Below are positions 27,922 to 36,796 of a stretch of DNA of 64,000 nt, piece by piece. A program made the position numbers and the translations under genes. Position 1 is the first letter of the stretch, and each line of letters starts with the position of its first letter. The notes under the pieces are model-generated. The model saw only the letters and a list, made by a program, of their open reading frames with translations, was not told the DNA's origin and did not search any database. Source of the stretch: Pedobacter sp. JY14-1 (lineage in GTDB: Bacteria > Bacteroidota > Bacteroidia > Sphingobacteriales > Sphingobacteriaceae); the NCBI RefSeq assembly GCF_029269825.1, contig NZ_JARJHU010000009.1:62601-126600 (forward strand), read 5' to 3'.

Positions 27922-30405
27922 ATGAAGAAATGGTTCCTTGCCAATTATCTGCATTTCGTGATCTGCGGCCTTTTTGTAGCGCTGTCATTCGTCTATTTCA
28001 GTCCTGTGCTGGATGGAAAGGTGCTTTTCCAGGGCGACGTGATGGAAGCAAAGGCCATGGCCGGCGAGATCATGAATGTGAAGGCTAAGACGGGCAAGGC
28101 ACCGCTCTGGACAAACGGCATGTTTGGTGGGATGCCCGCTTTTCAGATCTGGGCGAAGTATCCCGGGAACATGACCACTTATGTAATTGATTTACTAAAG
28201 ACCGTGTTTCCGGAACCGGTCGATATCATTGTCTGTTTCTTTCTGGGCGCTTACTTTTTATTAAATGTACTCCGGCTGAAACCCTGGGTTGCTGCTGCCG
28301 GAGCGGTAGCATTTACCTTTAGTTCCTACAACTTCATTTACATACTGGCGGGGCATAGCAACCATGCGATGGCCATGGCGTTCTTTGCACCGATAGTCGG
28401 TGCTATATTGCTTACACTCAGGGGAGGACCGCATCTGCTGATAGGAAGTGTCCTTACCGCGTTCTTTCTGGCGCTGGAGATCCGGACAAACCATATCCAG
28501 ATGACTTACTACCTGTTTATTGCAGTCCTGATACTCGTACTGATCGAATTATACCATGCGATAACTGCTAAGGAGATGACGGGTTTTCTGAAGTCACTGA
28601 GCTACCTGGTTGCATCTGCACTACTTGCCATAGCTATTAATGCAGGGACTTTATGGTCTACCTGGGAATATGCACAGGAATCCATCCGGGGAAAGGCAAT
28701 ACTCTCGGATAAAGGGGTTACGAATGATTCCGGACTTGACCGAAGTTATGCCTATCAGTACAGTCAGGGTGTTGGCGAGACGGGTACGTTTCTTATACCT
28801 GATCTTTACGGCAGGGCGTCGGGTAGTAAATTCCCCGATGGCCCGGTTGCCGTTAAAGCCGGCCTGATCAAAAACGGCCTTGATGAGGTGCAGGCTTCGA
28901 ACCTGACCAGTCAGCTGGAACAAGCTGGAGTCCTGAGGCCCTATTGGGGCAACAAGCCAGGTACTGCGGGTTCCTGGTACTTCGGGGCCATAGTGATCTT
29001 CTTATTCATACTGGGGCTGTTTATTGTAAATAACCGCTTGAAATGGTGGATAGCGGTTACGGCCTTTCTGTTTATATTCCTGTCTTTCGGCAGGAATTTT
29101 CCATTGGTTTCTGATCTTTTCTTTGATTATGTGCCGATGTACAACAAATTCAGATCGGTAGATTTTGCACTGGCCATACCCGCCTTCCTTTTTCCAATGC
29201 TTGGGTTTATGGCGTTACAGGAACTGATCATACAACGAGAGAAACGCGGTGACCTGATAAAGAAGCTTTTATATTCGTTTTATATTACTGCAGGCCTGCT
29301 GGCAATTGTTTTAGTGCTTCCTACGCTGCTGTTTGATTTTCGTGCTGCTGATCACCACGAGCTTATCACGCACCTGACCCAGGCACTCGGAGGTAATTCC
29401 GCAATGGCTAACGTGATCGGCAATGGCCTGGTGGAAGACCGTATTTCTATGGCAAGGGCGGATGCACTCAGATCACTGATCTTTGCAGGTCTTGGCTTCG
29501 CAGTGATTTATTTTATGCTGAAAGCAAAGCTGAACAGCCAGAATACAGGCATTATACTGGGGTTACTGATCCTGGCAGATATGTGGATGGTAGACCGCAG
29601 GTATCTCAATGACAAGAATTTCTTTAATAAAGAGGAGCTGGAACAGGGTTTTCAGCCTACTGCTGCCGATAAGGCGATACTGGCAGATAAGGCGCTTGAT
29701 TTTCGGGTATTGGACCTGACCCGGGGAAACCCATTTTTTGACGCTTCTGCTTCTTATCTGCATAAATCGGTAGGGGGAAGGCATTCTGCCAGGTTAAGAC
29801 GTTACGATGATTTGGTTCGTATACAATTCGACGGGAAGATGAACGAACCTGTGCTGGACATGCTGAATACGAAATATGTGATAGTCTCAGACTCAGTATC
29901 ACCGGCTCCCAGGGCAATTCGGAGGCCAGGCGTACTTGGAAATGCCTGGTTTGTCGACAGCATCAGGTACGTACGAAACGCAGACGAAGAAATGCAGGCG
30001 ATTTCTGCATTTGACCCGGCCACTGTTGCTATAGTAGATCAGGAATTCAGACAACAAATCAGTGCGATTTCTCCTCAAAAGGACAGTGGGGCGGAAATTG
30101 TATTAAAAAGCTATCATCCTGATCATTTGGTTTATACCTACCATATCCGTAAGGATGCGCTCGCTGTATTTTCCGAGATCTGGTATGACAAAGGCTGGAC
30201 TGCATATCTGGACGGAAAGCAAATACCTTATATCCGGGCAAATTATGTGTTAAGGTCTGCTAAGCTGCCGTCTGGTTCACACCAGCTGGAATTTAAATTT
30301 GAACCTGCTTCTTATCTGATCGGGGACCAGATTTCCATGGTCGCATCGTGCATTCTATTGTTAACCGCAGGCCTTACATTATTTTATCGTTACAGGAGGA
30401 CCTGA
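27922..30405 (+). CDS. YfhO-type (GT-C-like) integral membrane protein
   Basis: An 827-residue protein with a first helix at about 7-27 (NYLHFVICGLFVALSFVYFSP) and roughly a dozen membrane helices up to about 545. A C-terminal globular part follows, then a closing helix (SMVASCILLLTAGLTLFYRYRR). FQGDVMEAKAM, the acidic first loop, and the YfhO-like region YDKGWTAYLDGKQIPYIRANYVLRSAKLPSG identify the family. YfhO in Firmicutes helps glycosylate cell-wall polymers from lipid-linked sugars; in Bacteroidota the acceptor is unknown. Confidence 0.9.
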   Translation: MKKWFLANYLHFVICGLFVALSFVYFSPVLDGKVLFQGDVMEAKAMAGEIMNVKAKTGKAPLWTNGMFGGMPAFQIWAKYPGNMTTYVIDLLKTVFPEPVDIIVCFFLGAYFLLNVLRLKPWVAAAGAVAFTFSSYNFIYILAGHSNHAMAMAFFAPIVGAILLTLRGGPHLLIGSVLTAFFLALEIRTNHIQMTYYLFIAVLILVLIELYHAITAKEMTGFLKSLSYLVASALLAIAINAGTLWSTWEYAQESIRGKAILSDKGVTNDSGLDRSYAYQYSQGVGETGTFLIPDLYGRASGSKFPDGPVAVKAGLIKNGLDEVQASNLTSQLEQAGVLRPYWGNKPGTAGSWYFGAIVIFLFILGLFIVNNRLKWWIAVTAFLFIFLSFGRNFPLVSDLFFDYVPMYNKFRSVDFALAIPAFLFPMLGFMALQELIIQREKRGDLIKKLLYSFYITAGLLAIVLVLPTLLFDFRAADHHELITHLTQALGGNSAMANVIGNGLVEDRISMARADALRSLIFAGLGFAVIYFMLKAKLNSQNTGIILGLLILADMWMVDRRYLNDKNFFNKEELEQGFQPTAADKAILADKALDFRVLDLTRGNPFFDASASYLHKSVGGRHSARLRRYDDLVRIQFDGKMNEPVLDMLNTKYVIVSDSVSPAPRAIRRPGVLGNAWFVDSIRYVRNADEEMQAISAFDPATVAIVDQEFRQQISAISPQKDSGAEIVLKSYHPDHLVYTYHIRKDALAVFSEIWYDKGWTAYLDGKQIPYIRANYVLRSAKLPSGSHQLEFKFEPASYLIGDQISMVASCILLLTAGLTLFYRYRRT

Positions 30406-30531
30406 GTACAGAAATTCGTCACATCCGGTAATTTCCTGTTTGGCTGAATTTTTGCCTAAAGTTCCCGAATTCTTAATCTAAGCATTAACAGGATTCATTA
30501 AGGGAGTCAAATAGATATTGTAAACGAAAGG

Positions 30532-31026
30532 ATGAAGAGGGCCAACAGACCAACAGACTTTGTCATGCTGAAGGCAAGAACAAGAAGTGATGCCGACCGG
30601 TGTGAGTTTGCTTTATTGCACGTTACAGAAGCTTGGAAAGTGATTATGAGAAAGCGGCTCGAAGCATTGGAGCCGTTTAAGGAGAATACCTCAGTGTATT
30701 GTCACACTTACTGGGATTCGCCAATGGGATATTTCAGGAGCCGTGTGGCCCTGAACAGCGATACAGATGCTGACCACATGTCGGATCAGGATTGTATAAG
30801 TCTGGTTGACAGTGTAGTATTGGATGGTAAGACCTGGGCATATATTGACCTGTTGTCAACAGATTTCGCCTTGTTTGAAATGACGGAAAGCCGCCTGGAT
30901 ACCCATCTGATGATGATCAGCCCTGACGGAATCGCCTCCTATATGTGTTTTGGTACAGGCTCAGATGAACAATACGTTACTGAAGGTTTTGATCTGAAGG
31001 CCATAGTCCACATGAAAAGTATTTGA
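30532..31026 (+). CDS. Hypothetical cytoplasmic protein
   Basis: A 164-residue protein without signal peptide or membrane span. Segments such as TDFVMLKARTRSDADRCEFALLHVTEAW and VVLDGKTWAYIDLLSTDFALFEM do not match a family I know. A purine-rich AAAGG precedes the ATG. It lies in its own interval between the YfhO-type gene and the SulP gene, all on the plus strand. Function not assignable. Confidence 0.7.
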   Translation: MKRANRPTDFVMLKARTRSDADRCEFALLHVTEAWKVIMRKRLEALEPFKENTSVYCHTYWDSPMGYFRSRVALNSDTDADHMSDQDCISLVDSVVLDGKTWAYIDLLSTDFALFEMTESRLDTHLMMISPDGIASYMCFGTGSDEQYVTEGFDLKAIVHMKSI

Positions 31027-31062
31027 TACTACGGCTTTTTATCTCGTGTTTTGCGTTTTAAA

Positions 31063-32589
31063 ATGAAAACGCACCTGAACCTATTTGATTTCACTCAAAA
31101 GATCAATTATAAAAATGAGATCCTGGCCGGACTTACCGTAGCGATGACGATGATGCCAGAATCATTGTCCTTTGCAATACTGGCGGGTTTTCCACCGCTT
31201 GCAGGCCTTTATGCAGCATTTATAATGGGATTGGTTACTTCTGTACTCGGTGGCAGGCCAGGACTGGTTTCCGGCGGGGCGGGCGCAACTGCGATTGTAC
31301 TGATTGCCCTGATGAAAAGCCACGGAATTGAATATGTCTTTGCTGCGATCGTATTTGCGGGGATTTTCCAGATTTTAGCAGGCCTCTTTAAACTTGGTAA
31401 GTTCATCCGCTTAGTGCCTCAGCCCGTAATGTACGGCTTTGTTAACGGCCTGGCAGTAGTTATCTTCACTGCCCAACTGGAGCAGTTTAAAATTTCGGAG
31501 GCAGGTACATTACACTGGATGACGGGTATGCCGTTGTTTGTTATGGCAGGTCTTGTATTACTGACCATTGCTGTAGTGCTGGTCTTTCCCAGGATCACAA
31601 AAGCAATTCCGCCGTCGCTTGCAGCCATCCTGGTCGTTTTCCTGCTGGTGCTGATCTTTAATATAGACACCCGGACCGTGAAGGATATTGCCGATGTCAA
31701 TGGCGGCTTTCCGCCTTTCCATATCCCTCAGGTACCTTTTACACTGCAAACGCTGCAGACGGTATTTCCTTATGCGCTGATCATGGCAGGAGTGGGGCTT
31801 ACAGAGGGTTTGCTTACACTTAATCTAGTAGATGAGATCACCGCATCCAGGGGAAACGGCAACAGGGAATGCCTGGCCCAGGGCACTGCGAATATTGCAA
31901 ATGGCTTATTATCTGGTATGGGAGGCTGTCCAATGATTGCACAGACGCTGGTCAATTTGTCTGCCGGAGCCAGGGCGAGGTTATCCGGCATTATCGCAGC
32001 TTTTACTATCCTGCTCATTATTCTTTTTGGTTCGCCTGTAATAGAACGCCTGCCTATGGCCGCGCTGACAGGTGTAATGATCATGGTTGCTATAGGAACA
32101 TTCGAATGGGCCAGTTTCAGGATTATCAATAAAATGCCTAAGCAGGATATCATCATAGGTATTCTGGTTGCTGCAATAACCATTTATCTTCACAACCTGG
32201 CGCTCGCAGTATTAATCGGCGTGATCATTTCTGCATTGGTATTTGCCTGGGAAAGCGCAAAACGTATAAGGGCAAAAAAATATACTGATGACAATGGAGT
32301 TAAGCATTATGAACTGTTCGGTCCGCTGTTTTTTGGATCGGTCGCTGCCTTTAACGAAAAGTTCGATGTAGCAGGTGATCCTGAGACCGTCATCATCGAT
32401 TTCAGGCAAAGCCGGATTTTCGATATGAGTGGCATCGATGCGATCCATAAGCTGACGGAGCGGTATGCTGCTATCGGAAAGACACTTCATCTCAGGCATC
32501 TCAGTGACGATTGTCGCCTGCTGCTAAGAAATGCAGCCCCGGTGATTGAGGTGAATGTAATCGACGATCCCGGGTATAGGGTCTTATAG
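31063..32589 (+). CDS. SulP-family anion transporter with STAS domain
   Basis: About 508 residues from the ATG at 31063; a TTG 12 bases earlier would add four residues. It has ten or more membrane helices with the SulP signature early on (EILAGLTVAMTMMPESLSFAILAGFPPLAGLYAAF). A C-terminal STAS domain covers about 415-505 (ETVIIDFRQSRIFDMSGIDAIHKL). Family members move sulfate, bicarbonate or other anions. No adjacent sulfur or carbonic-anhydrase gene fixes the substrate. Confidence 0.93.
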   Translation: MKTHLNLFDFTQKINYKNEILAGLTVAMTMMPESLSFAILAGFPPLAGLYAAFIMGLVTSVLGGRPGLVSGGAGATAIVLIALMKSHGIEYVFAAIVFAGIFQILAGLFKLGKFIRLVPQPVMYGFVNGLAVVIFTAQLEQFKISEAGTLHWMTGMPLFVMAGLVLLTIAVVLVFPRITKAIPPSLAAILVVFLLVLIFNIDTRTVKDIADVNGGFPPFHIPQVPFTLQTLQTVFPYALIMAGVGLTEGLLTLNLVDEITASRGNGNRECLAQGTANIANGLLSGMGGCPMIAQTLVNLSAGARARLSGIIAAFTILLIILFGSPVIERLPMAALTGVMIMVAIGTFEWASFRIINKMPKQDIIIGILVAAITIYLHNLALAVLIGVIISALVFAWESAKRIRAKKYTDDNGVKHYELFGPLFFGSVAAFNEKFDVAGDPETVIIDFRQSRIFDMSGIDAIHKLTERYAAIGKTLHLRHLSDDCRLLLRNAAPVIEVNVIDDPGYRVL

Positions 32590-32606
32590 GCCCGGGGAAG
32601 GCTATG

Positions 32607-35450
32607 TTATTTGGAAGCAGGTTTTGATTTCTTACCAAACTGGCGGGGATAGTATGAAATAGTTGTCATAAAATATTGTTTGAGCACATTCTGAGTACCT
32701 ATGGTAAAGCTGTTTGAGTTTCCGTAGTTGATTACACTGCTGTTCTGTCTCAGGAGGTCCAGTGCGGAAAACTTGATTTCCGCATTATTGCCTTTAAGGA
32801 ACCGGTAGATGGCACTTGCATTCCAGATGGTAAAATTGATGTTATCTGCACTGGAGGAGGAACTCTGGTTAAAGCTGACATTGCTGTATAAGGTTAACTT
32901 TTTGGTCACATTATAGGTGGTACTGAAGTTGGTGCCAAGATTTTTTCCGCTGTACCCGGTATTGAACTCCTGCTGCTTTGATGAATAGGTATTGAATGAT
33001 TCGTCCAGGACAAATGCAAAGATACTTTTGTATGTGTAGTTGACACTTGCATTGTTATAGGTATTCAGGTTGCTTGAAAAGGTAAACTGGTTATTGGTAT
33101 AGCCTGGATTCCGGTTTGCGTTCATGCTGCTGTTCAGGCTAAACTGGAGTTCAGATGTCTTTAGTTTAAACGCCTTTCTTACCTCTCCGTAGAAATTGAT
33201 ATACCTGTGTCCGTCTGCATTGATCTGGTATACAGTACGTCGGTTTTGCGCGTCGATAAAAATACTGTCGACAATGTTGTCTTTGACAAGACCAGCCCTG
33301 ACGTTAAAATAAAAGTTCAGGCTGTTCTTATTGCTCTGGTCATAATGATTAAGGTTGAGGGAGAGCTCCTGTTGTACACCGGCGCGCAGGTTAAGGTTGC
33401 CTCTTTGAAGGTAATACAGGTTTGTACTGTCTGTAAGCGGAGCCAGCTGCTGGATATTTGGAATGCGCAGCGTAGTAAAATAATTCAGACTTACAGATCT
33501 GTAATATTCTCCATACTGGTTGTCGCTGTAATCGATTCCGGCATCGGGCACGAACTTATGGTAGTTCCTTCTGATATTCTGAAATGCGCGGTCTGACTTA
33601 TTATCCTGGTCCATCATAATTATTTTGGGATGGAACCTGAAGGTGAGGTTGGTATAGAAGCGATTGGAAAGGCTTTTACGGAACGACCTCTGTATCCTAA
33701 GCCCGGGTGTTTCTTCAATCTCATTGGTCTGAATACGGTTGCTCAGGTAGGAATTTTCCTGATAGATATTCGTCAATGTATCCAGGTCCTGTACCCTGTT
33801 GTTATTTTTATCTGTCTTCAGTACCAGTTTATTGGTAACATCAAAACTGATACCCGCCATTTGTTTATTGCCCAGGAGAATTGTTTTAAGGTCGGGAACG
33901 GTGATGTTGATCTCCTGTCTGCTGCCATCGCTGTTGGTGTCGTATTTCCTGTTGAAGACCCGGTTTGCGGTTGCATCGGTAAGAGACCTGAATTCAGTCC
34001 GGTTGATGCGCTGTCCTTCGTTTTCATATAATGAGAAGTCATAGATTGCTGATAATCCCCTGAAACGGGTTTTTGATGTGATGATATAAGGCGAATACCT
34101 GTAATCTCCCTTCAGGTTGAAGTTTCGGTTATTGTATTTATTGTAGTTTGAGGAATTATTAGTACTGGTGAGTTCTCCCTGGAGATTTTCTGCGGAGCGC
34201 AGGTTCTGTTCCGTATTTTCCTCACGGTCCAGATTGACTGACTGTGTAAAATTAAGGTCATGCCCACGACTCCCATATTCATAGCTGTTATCAAAACGAT
34301 GGCGTGTATTTGAAGACGAATTACTACTGTTGCTGTTTTCGATGATCTTGTCACTGCTGCTGACAGAGGTAGTTGTTTTGGTCTCTGACAGGAAATCACT
34401 GCTTCTGTCCTGCAGGAAATAATTAGACTTTAAGGTACTCTTTCTCTGATAGGTAGGGTTTTCTATAAAATTATAGGTCAGACTGGCTCCAGCCGCGCCA
34501 GGCCTGTTGAGTCCCGTTGCCCTGAAATCCGGCTGATACTCCACATTAGTACCAACGCCCTTAAAAGTACTGTTAGCCATAAGAGAATTGATACTATTCG
34601 GCGTCTTATTAATGTTATTGAGCGCTCCTATTACTGCCAGCTGCATTTTAGGGGTATACATGTTAATACTGGCATCCATTTCATACCGGTTATCTGTTCC
34701 ATAGCCTGCGCTGATCTTGCCAAAAAAGCCGATATCCTTGCCCTTTTTAAGTTTGAGGTTCATTTCAAGAGTCGAGTCGAGCGGATTGCTCTGATCTTTC
34801 ACGGTATTGTATACCTGTACCTTTTGAAGCGCATTTTTTGAAATGTTCTGAATGGCGACTTTGGCATCGCCTCCGAAAAAGGTCTTCCCGTTTACTTTCA
34901 GACTTTTCACTTCTGCACCATTGACAGTAATAAGTCCGTCCCCCCATAGCGTAATATTTGGTATCTTCCGGAGCATATCCTCCACTGTAGCGTTGGTGTC
35001 CAGTTTAAAGGCTGCAGCGTTAAACTCCAGTGTATCTCCGTTAATACTTACCGGAGGGACTGAGATTACCACATCTTTCAGGGTAATGTCCTGTCTGTTG
35101 ACGATAATGGTTTCCAGGTCAATGAAATTCTTGCTGGCGGGTATGGTAAAGTTTTTTCGGCCAGTCATATAGCCGACGTGACTGATCTCCAGTCTCAAAG
35201 GCAGGCTGACCGGAAGATTCCTGAAGCTGAACTCTCCGTAATTATTGGTGACCTGGTAGCTGAGCAGTGTGCTGTCAGCAGCTTTGTAGATGGATACAGT
35301 AGCCGATTTGAGTACGTAATTCTGAGCAGTATCCCTTACAATGCCCTTTGCACTTCCCGGATTTGCCGGTGTGTTGGCTTGCTGAGCGTAACAAATGGAA
35401 GCTGATGCGCTCAACAGGCACAGTAGCGTCAGGAAAATGGATTTGAACAT
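32607..35450 (-). CDS. TonB-dependent-receptor-like outer-membrane protein (OMP_b-brl_3)
   Basis: A 947-residue protein with a signal peptide (MFKSIFLTLLCLLSASASICYAQ) and a carboxypeptidase-regulatory-like domain at about 33-115. A plug-like region follows at about 125-225 (DMLRKIPNITLWGDGLITVNGAEVK..FFGGDAKVAI), then a long barrel rich in Ser/Asn/Tyr repeats. This is the outer membrane beta-barrel family 3 layout, often with unknown cargo. It follows the propeller gene by 7 bases, so the two are likely co-expressed. Confidence 0.9.
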   Translation of the reverse strand: MFKSIFLTLLCLLSASASICYAQQANTPANPGSAKGIVRDTAQNYVLKSATVSIYKAADSTLLSYQVTNNYGEFSFRNLPVSLPLRLEISHVGYMTGRKNFTIPASKNFIDLETIIVNRQDITLKDVVISVPPVSINGDTLEFNAAAFKLDTNATVEDMLRKIPNITLWGDGLITVNGAEVKSLKVNGKTFFGGDAKVAIQNISKNALQKVQVYNTVKDQSNPLDSTLEMNLKLKKGKDIGFFGKISAGYGTDNRYEMDASINMYTPKMQLAVIGALNNINKTPNSINSLMANSTFKGVGTNVEYQPDFRATGLNRPGAAGASLTYNFIENPTYQRKSTLKSNYFLQDRSSDFLSETKTTTSVSSSDKIIENSNSSNSSSNTRHRFDNSYEYGSRGHDLNFTQSVNLDREENTEQNLRSAENLQGELTSTNNSSNYNKYNNRNFNLKGDYRYSPYIITSKTRFRGLSAIYDFSLYENEGQRINRTEFRSLTDATANRVFNRKYDTNSDGSRQEINITVPDLKTILLGNKQMAGISFDVTNKLVLKTDKNNNRVQDLDTLTNIYQENSYLSNRIQTNEIEETPGLRIQRSFRKSLSNRFYTNLTFRFHPKIIMMDQDNKSDRAFQNIRRNYHKFVPDAGIDYSDNQYGEYYRSVSLNYFTTLRIPNIQQLAPLTDSTNLYYLQRGNLNLRAGVQQELSLNLNHYDQSNKNSLNFYFNVRAGLVKDNIVDSIFIDAQNRRTVYQINADGHRYINFYGEVRKAFKLKTSELQFSLNSSMNANRNPGYTNNQFTFSSNLNTYNNASVNYTYKSIFAFVLDESFNTYSSKQQEFNTGYSGKNLGTNFSTTYNVTKKLTLYSNVSFNQSSSSSADNINFTIWNASAIYRFLKGNNAEIKFSALDLLRQNSSVINYGNSNSFTIGTQNVLKQYFMTTISYYPRQFGKKSKPASK

Positions 35451-35457
35451 GGAGCAG

Positions 35458-36711
35458 TTAATTTTTCTTGGGTTTTAGCTGGATGATAACGGGATTGCTT
35501 TTTTTGTTTTGGGTTTTAAAATAGTTGCTGAGTACAGGATCATATACTCTGTTTTTACCTTCATTCTGCTCCTTAAACGAAAACAACGCGAGTGATGAAT
35601 AACTCGTATAAAAATAGGTTTTATCAAAAAGGAGAAATCCTTTGTTGGCGAAATCATAGTGCATTCCTGCATCAGTAACCGGCAGGAATTGTGAAAGCGT
35701 GTCGGGTTCTATGTCTGAAATTGAAGTGATCAAATTGCTTTTCAGATTATAGATAAACGCCTTTCTTGAATTGGCTCCCCAACTCCAGTTTGAGCCTTTG
35801 AGGTACAGGTTGTCGCCAATCAGATAAGGATTGCCTATGGCAAAAAACACCTTTGGATTCTTCTCAAAGTATTCAGCGCGTTTTCCCTTGTAGACAGGAT
35901 TATCCTTAAAATCCGGAGGTAATGAATTGTTGACCGGAAAGATAAGTCTGTAGGAAAGAGATAGCTTGGCAGGGGTCAGCCTGTAAATGTTGTAATCATA
36001 ATAATTGACAAAAAAGAGTTCATCTCTGACACCGTAGTCGGTGACAGATTCACCGCCACTGTAAAACTGGTCGTCTTTATATCTTTTTTGAGAATAGGGG
36101 AAATAGCCTGCGATCTTTTTTTTGTCTTTCACAAGGCTGACTTCATAATAAATGCTGTCTTTATCCTGCTTCTCCATATAACCCTGGTCAACGATAGTTC
36201 CGTCACTGAACTGACGCTGATAACCATAAACCTTCCCTTCCTCATATTTCTCCTTACGGATGAGATTTCCGTCAATATCAAAGTAATGGATGTTTTTACC
36301 CGTTGAAACTTGGATAACCGGATTGTTGTTTTCGTTTCTAAGCGTAAATCCCCAGAATTCCTGGCTTTGTTTGCTGGAAGGATCTTTTTCAATCTTACTG
36401 CCATTGATCTTTGCTTTGTATTTTCCATCCTTTGTAAAGATAAGGATGGACTTAGTATCATAATCCCAGATGATATACCTGTCGTCCGTAACACGAAGCT
36501 GACTAATGGAACCGAACATGCTTTCTTTGGTAGTTTCGAGCGGAATGAATTTTACCTCATCAAAGATTTGAGAAACTGAAGCGCCGCGGGCAGCATCAGG
36601 ATCTATCCGAAGTGTCCTGTACCCTGTGCTGTCGATTTTGCCGGTCTGGGCCATCAGCTGGCTGCTTAAAAATGTACAGGTGATAATGCTGAAGAGCGCG
36701 TGTTTGGTCAT
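35458..36711 (-). CDS. Secreted six-bladed beta-propeller protein
   Basis: About 417 residues from the ATG at 36709-36711, where a signal peptide begins (MTKHALFSIITCTFLSSQLMAQ). The body matches Bacteroidota six-bladed propeller proteins: FDEVKFIPLETTKESMFGSISQLRVTDDRYIIWDYDTKSILIF, with blade-like repeats to the end. There is no lipobox Cys, so it is probably periplasmic or secreted. It sits directly upstream of an outer-membrane receptor gene; a pairing of ligand binder and channel is inferred from position. Confidence 0.82.
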   Translation of the reverse strand: MTKHALFSIITCTFLSSQLMAQTGKIDSTGYRTLRIDPDAARGASVSQIFDEVKFIPLETTKESMFGSISQLRVTDDRYIIWDYDTKSILIFTKDGKYKAKINGSKIEKDPSSKQSQEFWGFTLRNENNNPVIQVSTGKNIHYFDIDGNLIRKEKYEEGKVYGYQRQFSDGTIVDQGYMEKQDKDSIYYEVSLVKDKKKIAGYFPYSQKRYKDDQFYSGGESVTDYGVRDELFFVNYYDYNIYRLTPAKLSLSYRLIFPVNNSLPPDFKDNPVYKGKRAEYFEKNPKVFFAIGNPYLIGDNLYLKGSNWSWGANSRKAFIYNLKSNLITSISDIEPDTLSQFLPVTDAGMHYDFANKGFLLFDKTYFYTSYSSLALFSFKEQNEGKNRVYDPVLSNYFKTQNKKSNPVIIQLKPKKN

Positions 36712-36796
36712 ACGGGTGGTTAATTGGTGGACTAAAGATATAGTTAATTCCGAAAACCAGTATACGATTAACAAATTTTAACAGACACAGGTGCCG

